Assembly (NCBI GenBank): GCA_030648035.1
Contig: JAUSII010000046.1
Location: 1 to 38,637, forward strand
Length of the DNA stretch: 38,637 nt
From: Deltaproteobacteria bacterium
Lineage (GTDB): Bacteria; UBA10199; SPLOWO2-01-44-7
Direction of reading: 5' to 3'
Shown: one piece after another, positions 1-10,108 of the stretch
How the letters are laid out: each line of letters begins with the position of its first letter
Numbering within the stretch: the first letter of the stretch is position 1
Made by a program: the position numbers and the translations under genes
Notes under the pieces: model-generated
Database searches by the model: none
The model's input: the letters and a program-made list of their open reading frames with translations, nothing else
Told to the model about the DNA's origin: nothing

Positions 1-133
1 AAAGAAAGTGATTGGGTGGGATGTGCGCAGGTGATTTTTATCCTCCGGGGTCCATCAATAAAAATCACCGAGGGCAAGCTGTCGGTTTGGGTCCGACCCA
101 AACCGAACAGCGACCCTCCCAATCACTTTCTTT
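1..133. repeat. Family A three-way-junction palindromic element, copy A1 (may extend beyond window start)
   Basis: Outer arms aaagaaagtgattgggtggg / ccctcccaatcactttcttt; hairpin 1 ggtgattttta...taaaaatcacc; hairpin 2 cggtttgggTCCGAcccaaaccg. Confidence 0.85.
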
Positions 134-167
134 CGCTTTCCGCTACGGTTGTCTTCGATGATTTTTT

Positions 168-2582
168 TTAATATCTCAATTCCTGCTCGATTAATCCGTT
201 CTCTTCTACTTTGAGATTGATCCATTTTTTGAGGATCTGCGAGGTTGATCTGTCGTGGTAGCTGGCTTCGATGTAGTAGCGGCCCGGAGAGATATCAAAC
301 GTCTGCCAATCCTGTCCTGTCATGCCGCTCAAAATGGGGAAGTCGTGGTTGTATTCGTAAATCTTGAATCCAACCGGAATGATTTCGTTGTTGGTGCCGC
401 GGCCGATCATCCGCAGTTTGGCGTTGGTGAAAACCGCTTCGCGCACATAGAGGGTTCCGGCTTCCACCTTGATGTCGCGCATCCAGACGTTGGGTTTGGG
501 ATCGACGGATGATTCTGCGTCGATCACTTTAATGTCATATTCGCCCGGCATCAGATCGAGTTGCAGCCAATCTTTAATCGGGCCGGCGGTGGCTACCACA
601 TCTTCCGTTGCCCAGTTGTAAATGTAAAACGTGGCCTTGATTCTGGCCTCTTTCACATTGCGGGCCAGCAGTTTTACCGTTCCCAATTGGAATACCAATT
701 TTTGTTCGCTGGTTTTTCCTTCATCCACGGAAACATCATCCATTTCTGCCACGGGTGGTTTTGCATAAATCGTTGAGAGGAAAGCGGCCTGTATGTTGTA
801 TTTGCCGGGAGGCAGGGCGAAAGAGGCCTTTCCCTCCTGTGAGGTGATTTTGGCAATTTCGTGTCCGTCTTCCGGGTCGAGTACTGTGAAAGTTGCCGGA
901 GCCGGATCTTTTTCTCCCTTAAGGGCGATGAGGTTGAGGAGTCCCACTTTCAAAGTGATCGTCTGTTCAACAATCGCTCCCCCCTCGATTTTGATCCCTT
1001 TCAATTCTCCTGTCGGTTGCACCTGCACCGCCGGATCGATTCCTTCCACAAAAATATCGTAGGTTCCCGGGGGCAATTCGATACTGCCGCCGGCGCTGTC
1101 GACTTGTCCCTTGGAAATTTCAGCATCGGGCTCTCCGGTTCGTGTGACACGATAAAGCATGGCGACCGGTTGTTGTTGGGAGGTCTGTCCCTTCAGGGAA
1201 AGTGTTCCGGTTTGAAAAGAGAAATTTTTGACGAAGCCCTGTTCCAGACTGATTTTGATTCCCGGTTCGGAGAGGGTCATCTCCTGACCCACCGGTGCTG
1301 TGCGGTTGGCGATGAGATCATAATTGCCGGGCTGAATGAAAAGGGTCGATTCTGTTCCGTCGGATTTGAATTTGGCCACCGTCTCCTCGGATCCGGCTTT
1401 ATAAAAAATATATTCGGTTTCGGCCGGTTCACCTTTGGCATCGTGGGCGGAGAGAGTGATGGAGGCGAGATCAAAATGAACGCCCTGTTCCACTTTTCCC
1501 TGTCCGGTCAGTTCAACCCCTTTCAAAATTTTGGAGGGTCTGTTTTCTTCGATTGAATCGCTGTATTCCACCATCACATCGTAATTGCCGGGGGGAAGAC
1601 GGAAAAGTTCGATGCCGTAACTCGATGCCTTCTGCACCACTTCTTGTGTGCCGGCCTTATAGATGGTGATGGTGGTCGGAAGAGGGGATGCACCCACCAA
1701 AACTTTGAGCCGCAGATTGTAGGGAACGGTGGAACGAAGGGCTTCATCCAGCGCGCTCGCAAGTTCTTCGCGGGTGCGCGCCAGCAGAAAAACCCCCTTG
1801 GAACTTTCCGCGATACATTTGAGTCCGGCTTCATCGGATTGTGGAACATCATAAGCCACAACATGCGTGATGATTTTGAAAGCCCCTTCATGAAGTTCTT
1901 TGGCCACCGCACACGGATCCTGATTGCAGGTGTCCCTTCCGTCGGCCAGCAGAACAATCACGCGATCTTCATTCTGCGCCGACAAATCTTCGGCGGCTTT
2001 TTTCAAAGCATAGGCGATGCAACTTGCGCCCCTGGCCTCGATATCCGACAAACTTTTTTTAATCTCTGCGCTGTCGATGAAGGTCAGCGGCACCAGCAGA
2101 ACACTGTCACTGCACTCGTTGGACTCCAGGGGATATTGCGAACCGAAAACCCGCAAGGCAAGATGGACAGGAGGTTCTTTCAATGAGGCCCATTGCGAGG
2201 CAAGATCTTCCACGATGGTTTTTGCCGCGTTTATTTTTGTGTCGGATCCCAGAAGACCGTTCATGCTCCCCGAGGCATCCAGAATCAGCTCGACCGCCAT
2301 GCCAGACTGGATCAGGGTTGGTTGAAACGGAATCGGCTGGGGCGGTGGGGTTGTTGTCGTGGTGGTTGTCTCGACTTTGACCGTCCCCGCTTGTGGAGTG
2401 ATGGTTATTTCGAGCGGCGATGTCGTGACCGCAATTTTTTCCTGATTCTGGTTTTTGAGTTCCAGAGGGGCAGAGTTCACCTGAATTTTGTTGGTGGCAT
2501 TGTCTTGTGCAAATAAAAGAACCGAGAAGAAAAAAAGAAGGGAGGCAAAAGCAAATTTGGAAATGGAAAAATTCTTAAACAT
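168..2582 (-). CDS. Secreted vWA (von Willebrand factor A) domain protein with repeated Ig/PEGA-like C-terminal modules
   Basis: Signal peptide; MIDAS motif DASGSMNGLL; TTTTTTPPP linker; repeated LPPGxYDI-type modules. Confidence 0.8.
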   Translation of the reverse strand: MFKNFSISKFAFASLLFFFSVLLFAQDNATNKIQVNSAPLELKNQNQEKIAVTTSPLEITITPQAGTVKVETTTTTTTPPPQPIPFQPTLIQSGMAVELILDASGSMNGLLGSDTKINAAKTIVEDLASQWASLKEPPVHLALRVFGSQYPLESNECSDSVLLVPLTFIDSAEIKKSLSDIEARGASCIAYALKKAAEDLSAQNEDRVIVLLADGRDTCNQDPCAVAKELHEGAFKIITHVVAYDVPQSDEAGLKCIAESSKGVFLLARTREELASALDEALRSTVPYNLRLKVLVGASPLPTTITIYKAGTQEVVQKASSYGIELFRLPPGNYDVMVEYSDSIEENRPSKILKGVELTGQGKVEQGVHFDLASITLSAHDAKGEPAETEYIFYKAGSEETVAKFKSDGTESTLFIQPGNYDLIANRTAPVGQEMTLSEPGIKISLEQGFVKNFSFQTGTLSLKGQTSQQQPVAMLYRVTRTGEPDAEISKGQVDSAGGSIELPPGTYDIFVEGIDPAVQVQPTGELKGIKIEGGAIVEQTITLKVGLLNLIALKGEKDPAPATFTVLDPEDGHEIAKITSQEGKASFALPPGKYNIQAAFLSTIYAKPPVAEMDDVSVDEGKTSEQKLVFQLGTVKLLARNVKEARIKATFYIYNWATEDVVATAGPIKDWLQLDLMPGEYDIKVIDAESSVDPKPNVWMRDIKVEAGTLYVREAVFTNAKLRMIGRGTNNEIIPVGFKIYEYNHDFPILSGMTGQDWQTFDISPGRYYIEASYHDRSTSQILKKWINLKVEENGLIEQELRY

Positions 2583-2657
2583 CGTCTTTTTCTATCACAA
2601 TGTATGAAGGTTGAAAAGGGATTGATTTACCTCCACTTGAAGAGTAAAGAGCCCAAC

Positions 2658-3371
2658 ATGCAAATGCCTCTCTGGGATCATCTGGGTGAGTTGAGAAAAA
2701 GAATGTTCAAAGTTTTTATTGCGGTGGGTGTTCTGACCGGCCTCTCCTTTTTTTGTTCGGACTGGATGCTCCAGTGTCTGCTGAAGCCATTTCCAGATGC
2801 GTCGCAGGGGCTTATATCTCTTCAGCCTGCGGGCGTTTTTATGGAGAGCATGCGCCTGGCGTTGATCAGTGGTTTTGTTCTGACGCTCCCTCTCATTTTG
2901 TATCAGGTCTGGTCGTTTGTCTCCCCCGGTTTGAAATCGTTTGAAGCAAAAGCATTTCTCATCAGTCTTTATGCCGGCACATTTCTTTTTCTGATCGGCG
3001 TGGGATTCGCTTATTTTCTGGTGATCCCCAAGGCGCTTGTTTTTTTCTGGGATTATAGTCGGGGGTTGGGAATACTTCCCAGTTGGACAATTGAGCACTA
3101 TCTCAATTTTGTTTTGATGTTTCTTTTGAGCTTCGGTCTCGCTTTTGAACTTCCATTGGTATTGGTGCTTATGGTTCGCTTTAATATTGTTTCGGTACAA
3201 TGGCTTTCTCAAAAACGAGCGCATGTCGTTATCGCTCTGGCTGTCATCGCCGCCATTTTGACGCCACCCGATGTGATGAGTCAGATAATGCTTTTGGTCC
3301 CGCTCTGGCTTTTGTATGAAATTTCTCTTCTCGTTGCCAAAACTCTATATGGATCGAGTGAAATGAAATAA
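2658..3371 (+). CDS. tatC: Sec-independent protein translocase TatC
   Basis: MQMPLWDHLGELRKRMF N-terminus and polytopic membrane pattern typical of TatC; the ORF track start (2604) is probably too far upstream. Confidence 0.93.
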   Translation: MQMPLWDHLGELRKRMFKVFIAVGVLTGLSFFCSDWMLQCLLKPFPDASQGLISLQPAGVFMESMRLALISGFVLTLPLILYQVWSFVSPGLKSFEAKAFLISLYAGTFLFLIGVGFAYFLVIPKALVFFWDYSRGLGILPSWTIEHYLNFVLMFLLSFGLAFELPLVLVLMVRFNIVSVQWLSQKRAHVVIALAVIAAILTPPDVMSQIMLLVPLWLLYEISLLVAKTLYGSSEMK

Positions 3372-3458
3372 AAATTCATTTCTTGCATAGACAATGGTTG
3401 CCAACCTCCTTGAATATCAATATAATTCAACTCGTCTAAACAGAAAATAGGAGGGGGA

Positions 3459-4712
3459 GTGCTCTTTTTCGGAAAGAAATCCTACGATTACGAACAGTTA
3501 TCCAAAAAATTTTCCTCTCTGCTTACCAAAAATATTTCTCCCGATGAATTATATCTCGGTCTGTTGAAATGTCTTACCGAAGCGATGCATACCGAGAGTG
3601 GCACCTTTGTTTTGAGAGAGAAAGATGTTTATGCCGTTCGCCAGAGTCTGGATGGAAGAAGTTTTTCATTTCGGGCAGAAGATTGTGTGAATATCATCCA
3701 TTGGTTGAAGAAAAATCGTGGCACATTGACCCGCCAACAGCTTCTCGAAGAGTCCCACTTCACCCCCATTCGGACAGCGGGCCTCAATTTTTTCACCCAA
3801 TTCCATGCAGAGGCCTGTCTTCCTCTTTTTGCAGGGGATGATCTTTTGGGTTTTGTGATGTTGGGTGCCAGAAAAAAAAGTGAGGCTTATTCTGCCTCTT
3901 CAAGGACGGTGCTCGACTGGATGGGAACGCAATTTTCTCTCGGTCTTCAAAATGCCCTGCTTAAAGAACAGATCCGCGCCCAGAATCTTGAACTGGGGAG
4001 TGTAAAAAATCTGAAGAGCCAGATTGTCGCCAATCTTTCCCATGAACTCCGAACGCCTCTCACGGGTGTGATCGGTTTTTCGGAATTGCTGGCCGAAGAG
4101 ATTGATGGCCAGCTCAACGACGAACAGAAAAGACATGTCGGTCAGGTTTTGGGAAATGCAAATCGTCTGATGAAAATTCTTGCGGCCCTTGTCGATATGG
4201 CCAAGTTGGAGGCGGGCAATCTGTCAATGCATGTGCAACAGTTTTCCCTGGCTCCGCTGGTGGCGAGCCTGGGGGATGAAATTCCGCTGGGAGGCGAGAC
4301 GGCATTCAAAATTCTGCTCGATACCACCACGCCCAGAATTTACGGCGATCTCACTCTTGTAAGGCAGGTTTTTAAACATCTTCTCGATAATGCCGCAAAA
4401 TATACACCCCGTGGCGAGGTAGAAGTGACCGCCGTCAAAAAAGGGGAGATGCTGGAAGTCTGCATTGCCGACACCGGCATAGGCATTGCCGAAGAAAAAC
4501 TTTCCCAGATTTTTGACGGCTTCTATCAGGTGGATGGGGGCTTGACCCGTGAATTTCAGGGCGCGGGCATCGGCCTGGTCCTTTCCAAAAAACTGGTGGA
4601 GTTGCATGGCGGGCGTTTGTGGGTGAAGAGCGCGCCCGGCAAAGGGAGTCGTTTTTATTTCACCCTGCCTCTTAAACCGATCGTCATCAAGTATCGCGAA
4701 CTCGCCGCCTGA
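3459..4712 (+). CDS. GAF-like sensor histidine kinase (HisKA + HATPase_c), GTG start
   Basis: NLSHELRTPLTGVIGFSELLAEE H-box, DNAAKYT N-box, DTGIGI and GAGIGLVLSKKLVELHGG G-boxes; RBS aggaggggga. Confidence 0.92.
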   Translation: MLFFGKKSYDYEQLSKKFSSLLTKNISPDELYLGLLKCLTEAMHTESGTFVLREKDVYAVRQSLDGRSFSFRAEDCVNIIHWLKKNRGTLTRQQLLEESHFTPIRTAGLNFFTQFHAEACLPLFAGDDLLGFVMLGARKKSEAYSASSRTVLDWMGTQFSLGLQNALLKEQIRAQNLELGSVKNLKSQIVANLSHELRTPLTGVIGFSELLAEEIDGQLNDEQKRHVGQVLGNANRLMKILAALVDMAKLEAGNLSMHVQQFSLAPLVASLGDEIPLGGETAFKILLDTTTPRIYGDLTLVRQVFKHLLDNAAKYTPRGEVEVTAVKKGEMLEVCIADTGIGIAEEKLSQIFDGFYQVDGGLTREFQGAGIGLVLSKKLVELHGGRLWVKSAPGKGSRFYFTLPLKPIVIKYRELAA

Positions 4713-4779
4713 GTTCGTTCCAAAAACAGAGAGATTGCTTGCCAGATGGAGGTTGTTCTGTTAGCTAAACACAACTTAA

Positions 4780-6168
4780 ATGAAACGCAACGCATTAATA
4801 TTCATCGTTTTTTTGGGTGTAGTCTCTTTTATGGGCCCGTTAGGGTTGGCCCAGGATTCTTCCATTCAAATTGTCGATGTGGAGGGTCCCGGCAAGAAGG
4901 CCTCTCTTCGCCTGACTCTCAAAGATTGTCTGCAAATGGCCCTGGCCAACAATGCAAAGTTGGCCGCAAAAGATTACAACATCGAGGCATCGGAGTGGCG
5001 TTATAAAGAGAGCCAGATGCGATTCATGCCGATTCTTGAATATACCAATCGGAGTGCTCCCGTTCCCAGAGATGCCGCAAATGCCGCCGAATCTTTTTTC
5101 TCCGGGGATGTGACCTATATGAACGCGACAAAAGTGGGGGTCGGTTTTCCGGTTTATGGTTTTGGCCAGCTCGACAAGGTGCAAGAGATTGCCATCAAGG
5201 GGATCGAAGGGGCCAAAATGGAGAAGGCTAAAGACGAAGTCAAACTGGTTTCGGATATCAAGCAACTCTATTATGCCATTTTGTTGAGCGGTGATTTGGC
5301 CGGTCTCACACAAGAGGCCGTTCATAAAATCGATACACAGTTGAGAACCGAAGAAAAAGATCATGTCCATTCTCCCTATGAAGTATTGAGGATAAGGGTT
5401 TTTAAATCCGATCTGGAGAAACGTCTGGAGGAAGCAAAGACCCGGGGCGCTTTGGCCAGGCGGGCATTGACTCTGCAAATGGGTCTCGGTGATTCTGAAT
5501 CTTTCGAGATGGCCCTCACCAACCTGGAGCCCGTAACATATGATTTGAAAGCTCTCGATACCTACAAATCAGATGCGGTCGATTTCAGACCTGAATCCCG
5601 TCTGGTCGATATCGGTGTCGAAGCCAAACGGCTGGAATATGAACTCGAAAAAAAGAAGTTACTGCCGCGGTTGGGGGTGGGAGGGTTCTTTGAGATAGCC
5701 AGAACCGCTACCGATGTGAGCAACGTCAACACGTCCGATGAATTTTTGAATCCGTTCAACTATACGCGTGCAGGAGTCGGGATGGAGCTGAAAGGGACAA
5801 TCGATTTTCACGCCGCCCGTTCCAGAATTCGTCGCCTCGACAGCGAATATCAGAAAGCGTCCATTGAACGTTCGCTCGCCAAGCAGGGGATGGAGCTGGA
5901 AGTGGAAGAGGCCTATGGTGAAGTTCTGCGTCTCAAGGGAAACATGATGCATGCGGAGGAAAAACAGAAATTGGCCCGGCAGATGATGTTTCTTTCCAAA
6001 AGCAATCTGGATATAGGCGTTGGCCAGGAACAGGAATATACCGATTCTCTGCAGTTGGTTCTGCTGACCGAGGGTGAATATTTGAAATCTGTGTTTGAAT
6101 ATAATGTGTCCATTGCCAAGTTGGAAGAAAAGCTAGGGAGGAGAAATCATGCAACAACGATTCAATAA
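4780..6168 (+). CDS. TolC family outer membrane efflux protein
   Basis: Signal peptide, LTLKDCLQMALANNAKLAAKDYNIEASEW, coiled-coil OEP layout. Confidence 0.85.
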   Translation: MKRNALIFIVFLGVVSFMGPLGLAQDSSIQIVDVEGPGKKASLRLTLKDCLQMALANNAKLAAKDYNIEASEWRYKESQMRFMPILEYTNRSAPVPRDAANAAESFFSGDVTYMNATKVGVGFPVYGFGQLDKVQEIAIKGIEGAKMEKAKDEVKLVSDIKQLYYAILLSGDLAGLTQEAVHKIDTQLRTEEKDHVHSPYEVLRIRVFKSDLEKRLEEAKTRGALARRALTLQMGLGDSESFEMALTNLEPVTYDLKALDTYKSDAVDFRPESRLVDIGVEAKRLEYELEKKKLLPRLGVGGFFEIARTATDVSNVNTSDEFLNPFNYTRAGVGMELKGTIDFHAARSRIRRLDSEYQKASIERSLAKQGMELEVEEAYGEVLRLKGNMMHAEEKQKLARQMMFLSKSNLDIGVGQEQEYTDSLQLVLLTEGEYLKSVFEYNVSIAKLEEKLGRRNHATTIQ

Positions 6169-6838
6169 AGTGGTAGTCCATGTCTTGGGGATTTTGTTCT
6201 GTTCCTTTTTTATCGGGGCCGCCAGCCCTTCTGCAACACCGGCCACGGCGATATGTCCTCCCGCCACCCAAACACCGACCGAGGCAATCAAAGAACTCGA
6301 CAAAATGGCGAACCAATATCGTGTTGGCAAAAACATGACTTCTGCAGATCGGGCTTTCAACAAACAATTGAAAGAAAAAATTCTCCGCGGCACTTTTGAT
6401 TTGCGGGAACTGGCCAGACTCTCACTCGACAAATACTGGAATCAGAGAACGCTCAAAGAACAGACCCATTTTGTCGAGCTCCTCACCAATCTTCTGGAAG
6501 AACGTTCCATTTTTTCCAAGGAGAAGGCCGCCGACAAGGGACAGAACCAGCCCTACGTCATCAGCTATCTGGGCGATGTTTATCAGAACAAGGGAAAAAC
6601 AGAGGCCTATTCCAAATCGATCATCCGGTTGAAAAAAAGAAAGGCCCAGGTGGCGATCGATTACAGACTCAGAAAAACAGCCGAGGGTTGGAAAATTTAT
6701 GATGTCATCATGGATGGGGCAAGCCTTGTCGACAATTATCGCTTCTCTTTCGGCAGTATTATCAAAAAACAGGGATACCCCGAACTGGTGCACCGCATGG
6801 AAACCAAACTGGCCGAATTTAAAGCCAAGAATACCTGA
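6149..6838 (+). CDS. MlaC/Ttg2D-family phospholipid-binding (toluene tolerance) protein
   Basis: LARLSLDKYWNQRTLKEQTHFVELLTNLLEERS...YRLRKTAEGWKIYDVIMDGASLVDNYRFSF is a typical MlaC signature; overlaps the upstream TolC gene. Confidence 0.85.
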   Translation: MQQRFNKVVVHVLGILFCSFFIGAASPSATPATAICPPATQTPTEAIKELDKMANQYRVGKNMTSADRAFNKQLKEKILRGTFDLRELARLSLDKYWNQRTLKEQTHFVELLTNLLEERSIFSKEKAADKGQNQPYVISYLGDVYQNKGKTEAYSKSIIRLKKRKAQVAIDYRLRKTAEGWKIYDVIMDGASLVDNYRFSFGSIIKKQGYPELVHRMETKLAEFKAKNT

Positions 6839-6840
6839 TT

Positions 6841-8250
6841 ATGTTTTATGAACGTGTCATCATGATTCTGGCCGACGGGGCCAGGGAAGATGTCTTTCGC
6901 GATCTGCTGGCGAAGGGGGAACTGCCGCATATTGAAAAAGAGATTGTGGGGCCGGGCACGCTTGCCAATGGCATCACCACGTTTCCCTCCACCACCGGTC
7001 CCGCCTATTTTCCTTTTTTGACCGGTTGTTTTCCCGGCACGCTCAACGTTCCCGGCATTCGCTGGTTTGACAAAGAGGCCTACGCCAGCGCGGCAAAAAA
7101 GATGGTCAAGTTTCGCAGTTACGTTGGCATTGAAACTTTTCTGATCAACAGCGACATGAAGCCGGTGCCGACTCTCTTTGAACTTCTCCCCAAATCTTTT
7201 AATATTTTCAACTCGGTCACCAAGGGTGTCACAAAAAAAGGGAACCTCACCACCCTCATGCGCATCTGGTATTGGTATTATGCCCACCTGACCGATCGTT
7301 GGGAATTTGTCGACAAAGAGGCGCTGACAAAAGTGCTTAAGGCGGTTGAGAAAGATTTTGAATTTCTGTTTGTCGTTCTCCCCGGCATTGATGAATATTC
7401 GCATCTGGCCCACCCGCATCACGAAAAAACTTTTGAGCAATATCGTTATCTCGACACCGCCGTGGGGCAAATTGCGGCCAAACTCAAAAATCAAAACAAG
7501 TGGGAGGGGACACTTGTGTGGATCATCAGCGATCACGGCTTGAGCAAGACCGACACCCATTTTTGCGTCAATACCTTTATGGAAAAACGCGGACTTCCCC
7601 CTTTTTATTATCCCAAGGTGTTTCATCGGCGTGGAAAAAAGGTGGCCAACATGGTCTCCGGCAACGGGATGACCCATCTTTATTTTAAAAATCAGGATGG
7701 CTGGGGAGGGCATGCAACACAAAAGGAGATTGAAAAGATCGATTCCAAAGTGTTGACCGATCTGGTGAAGGAGAAGGCGGTCGATATTCTCATGGTGCGG
7801 CAGAGTGATGGCGGCGTCGGCATTTTTTCCAAACGCGGCGAGGCCAGTTTAAAAAAGGTCGGAGACAAACTGGAGTATCGCGTCAGGACCAATGACCCCT
7901 TTGGTTACACAAATCTCTCCGGCAAGTGGAGCGGCTCTGAAATTTTGGAAAAAACAAAAGACTCCGATTATCCTGACGCCCCCTGGCAGATTGCGAGTCT
8001 TTTTCAGGCGGCGCGCACAGGCGACGTGGTTTTGTCAGCCACCCCCGGTTTTGACTTTCGTCTGCAATATGAGGTTCCCGAACATCGTGGTTCCCACGGC
8101 TCCCTTCACCGCGAGCATCTCGCCACCCCCATTGCGGTGAATGTGCCCCTTACACAAAAAGTTTTCCGCACCGCCGACGTTTTCCCGACCACGCTCAAAC
8201 TGATGGGCAAAGAAATTCCATCCGCGATTGATGGGGAGTCGCTGGTTTAA
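6841..8250 (+). CDS. Alkaline phosphatase family / type I phosphodiesterase-nucleotide pyrophosphatase
   Basis: ILADGAREDVFRDLL, TTFPSTTGPAYFPFLTG, WIISDHGLSKTD, HRGSHGS metal-binding motifs. Confidence 0.85.
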   Translation: MFYERVIMILADGAREDVFRDLLAKGELPHIEKEIVGPGTLANGITTFPSTTGPAYFPFLTGCFPGTLNVPGIRWFDKEAYASAAKKMVKFRSYVGIETFLINSDMKPVPTLFELLPKSFNIFNSVTKGVTKKGNLTTLMRIWYWYYAHLTDRWEFVDKEALTKVLKAVEKDFEFLFVVLPGIDEYSHLAHPHHEKTFEQYRYLDTAVGQIAAKLKNQNKWEGTLVWIISDHGLSKTDTHFCVNTFMEKRGLPPFYYPKVFHRRGKKVANMVSGNGMTHLYFKNQDGWGGHATQKEIEKIDSKVLTDLVKEKAVDILMVRQSDGGVGIFSKRGEASLKKVGDKLEYRVRTNDPFGYTNLSGKWSGSEILEKTKDSDYPDAPWQIASLFQAARTGDVVLSATPGFDFRLQYEVPEHRGSHGSLHREHLATPIAVNVPLTQKVFRTADVFPTTLKLMGKEIPSAIDGESLV

Positions 8251-8252
8251 TC
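8217..8252 (+). repeat. 36-bp direct repeat DR1-left (3' end of phosphodiesterase gene)
   Basis: tccatccgcgattgatggGgagtcgctggtttaatc; matches 13727-13762 with one mismatch. Confidence 0.95.
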
Positions 8253-9114
8253 AGTCTGGCAACCGAATAATTGAGGCCAGTTTTTTGACCAAGGCAATGG
8301 CCTTGTCGAGCTGAAAGGCCTCAAAGTCTTTTTGCCGTAAAACCGGTTTTAATCTTGTTTCAATCTGTTCCGCCAAGATGTTTTCCAAATTGTCTGGAAT
8401 CTGCAGGGGTAAATCGACCACGGTCAGTTTCGCTTGAATCAATTTTTTAAGTGTTTCACTTTCAGTATTCAATAGACCCTGTTTGTTGGCAAAATGGACA
8501 TCAAAATAGTCACGAATGGCCGGTTCTTTTCTTGAAATCGCGGCTCGCACCTTTTCCGCCAAGGCCTCTTCAAGATTCAGGCATAGAACGGAAATATCAG
8601 GCAAGGCCGCAGTCATTTTAAAAGGATTCTGAAGAATCGTTTTGGCGCCAGATTGCGCCGGTGCTTGCAACAAAGGTTCACGGAGTCCTATCTCTACTTT
8701 GATTTGAGATAACTCTCCGGTGATGACCGATTGGTATTGCAAAACTCCATTATACTGACGACATTCGTTTTGCCCCTGCAAGGGTCCCATGATGGAAATG
8801 GAAGGGACATCTTTTTCTATTTTTTCAAAAATGGTTTTCAATGGTTTTATGAGAGTCTGTCTTGTTTTTCGCGTGGCCTTGGATTCTATGGGGATGCTAA
8901 AATCCAGATCTTCGCTCAATCGGTAAAATCCGAAATGTATTTTGTTTAAACAGGTGCCTCCTTTGAAAATCAGCGGTGTTTTTGTCTGATACAAATAGCC
9001 GAGCACGAGGGAACAATAATAATCTTTTTCAATAAGGGTTTGCAAAAAGCCGGTTTGTCTGCCGGTGAATTCAAGTGCCGCTACCAGTTCTTCATTCGTC
9101 ATGGTTTTCTGCAT
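8251..9114 (-). CDS. AbiEii-type nucleotidyltransferase toxin (module 1)
   Basis: LIEKDYYCSLVL...LIFKGGTCLNKIHFGFYRLSEDLDFSI, the AbiEii KGGTxLxK...SEDxDF signature. Confidence 0.93.
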   Translation of the reverse strand: MQKTMTNEELVAALEFTGRQTGFLQTLIEKDYYCSLVLGYLYQTKTPLIFKGGTCLNKIHFGFYRLSEDLDFSIPIESKATRKTRQTLIKPLKTIFEKIEKDVPSISIMGPLQGQNECRQYNGVLQYQSVITGELSQIKVEIGLREPLLQAPAQSGAKTILQNPFKMTAALPDISVLCLNLEEALAEKVRAAISRKEPAIRDYFDVHFANKQGLLNTESETLKKLIQAKLTVVDLPLQIPDNLENILAEQIETRLKPVLRQKDFEAFQLDKAIALVKKLASIIRLPD

Positions 9115-9907
9115 TGATGATTAACCCCCATTTTCTATTGATAGTGCCTTTCATCGGCCGTCCTGGAATCCAGGGTATAAAAGAAGAAGAAGATGAAATG
9201 TTTTTCTTCAGCTTTTGAACCGTTTTTGTCGATGAGCCACATGTTTCGAGACAGTAGCCGATACGGCGTCGGGTGCCGATGTTGCCATATCGAATTGCCA
9301 TGTCGGCCAATTGCGTAATGAATTTTTTATCCCCACTTTTATTTCTAATCCAATCATAAGCGCGAGGCAGTGTGTTGTAACGATCCCAATCGTAAACAGC
9401 ATCCATGAGAGTTCGCGCCGGGCTGGCCACGGGAATTTTTATGGTATTCGCAATGGTGATCATTTGCGTCCCCCCCAATCTCTTTCTCGGAATCTTCAGA
9501 AAATAATAGACGAGCCCACCTATCTTTCTTTCACCAGAAATTTTATCGTTATACACATACACCGCGTTAGGTGTCTGGTCATCCCACCGATAAAAATGAA
9601 AGGCCCATGGTCCGCCTATCTGATAAAGGGCCTTCTTTTCTTGCATGAGAATGTCTGCAACGATCAGTTCGTTGGTTTGCCACTGGCCTCCGGGCGGAAG
9701 TTTGGGAGGAACAATATAAAACCCCCTTTGGATGCGAAGAATAAGTCCGCGTCTGGACAATCGGCTCAAGAGTTCCCTTTCCTGTTTGGGAGTGATCCCC
9801 AAAGCATCGCCAATGTCCCCTTGCCGGACCTGGGTTTTGTTTTTAAATTGCACCCAGGTGAAAAACCGCATTTCCAACTGCCCCAATTGTGGATTTACAC
9901 GTTTCAT
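9092..9907 (-). CDS. AbiEi-type antitoxin / transcriptional regulator (module 1)
   Basis: wHTH N-terminus, RLSRRGLILRIQRGFYIVPP, PVASPARTLMDAVYDW; overlaps the toxin gene start. Confidence 0.9.
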   Translation of the reverse strand: MKRVNPQLGQLEMRFFTWVQFKNKTQVRQGDIGDALGITPKQERELLSRLSRRGLILRIQRGFYIVPPKLPPGGQWQTNELIVADILMQEKKALYQIGGPWAFHFYRWDDQTPNAVYVYNDKISGERKIGGLVYYFLKIPRKRLGGTQMITIANTIKIPVASPARTLMDAVYDWDRYNTLPRAYDWIRNKSGDKKFITQLADMAIRYGNIGTRRRIGYCLETCGSSTKTVQKLKKNISSSSSFIPWIPGRPMKGTINRKWGLIINAENHDE

Positions 9908-9918
9908 ACTATTTCATA

Positions 9919-9941
9919 ATAATTGCCTTACAAGCAATTAT
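9919..9941. promoter_or_regulatory. Candidate AbiEi operator: inverted repeat upstream of module 1
   Basis: ataattgc-cttacaa-gcaattat, 8-bp arms immediately upstream of the antitoxin ATG (9907). Confidence 0.5.
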
Positions 9942-9975
9942 CAAGAAATAAAATAAACTGTAAAGTAAGGGGGAT

Positions 9976-10053
9976 GATCAATAGGAAGCGGATACGTATT
10001 GCACATCCGCCCGATAACTATCAGCTTATTCAATACGTATCCGCTTCTTGCTG
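9976..10053. repeat. Family E palindromic repeat, copy E1
   Basis: gaagcggatacgtattg ... caatacgtatccgcttc arms (17 bp); reverse-orientation homologue of 15207-15307. Confidence 0.85.
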
Positions 10054-10108
10054 CTTTTTTGCTTCGTTGTGAGCAACTTTTTCCAATAATTGCCGATAAC
10101 TCCAATAT

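Noticed and set aside
1-133. Family A as integron attC sites
   Set aside because: Similar foldback idea, but no RYYYAAC/GTTRRRY-type core sites were seen and no integrase or cassette array is in the window.
861-1556. 231-aa plus-strand ORF inside the vWA gene
   Set aside because: Shadow ORF; the minus strand encodes signal peptide and MIDAS motif.
6736-7722. 328-aa antisense ORF over the phosphodiesterase gene
   Set aside because: Shadow ORF; plus-strand frame carries the catalytic motifs.
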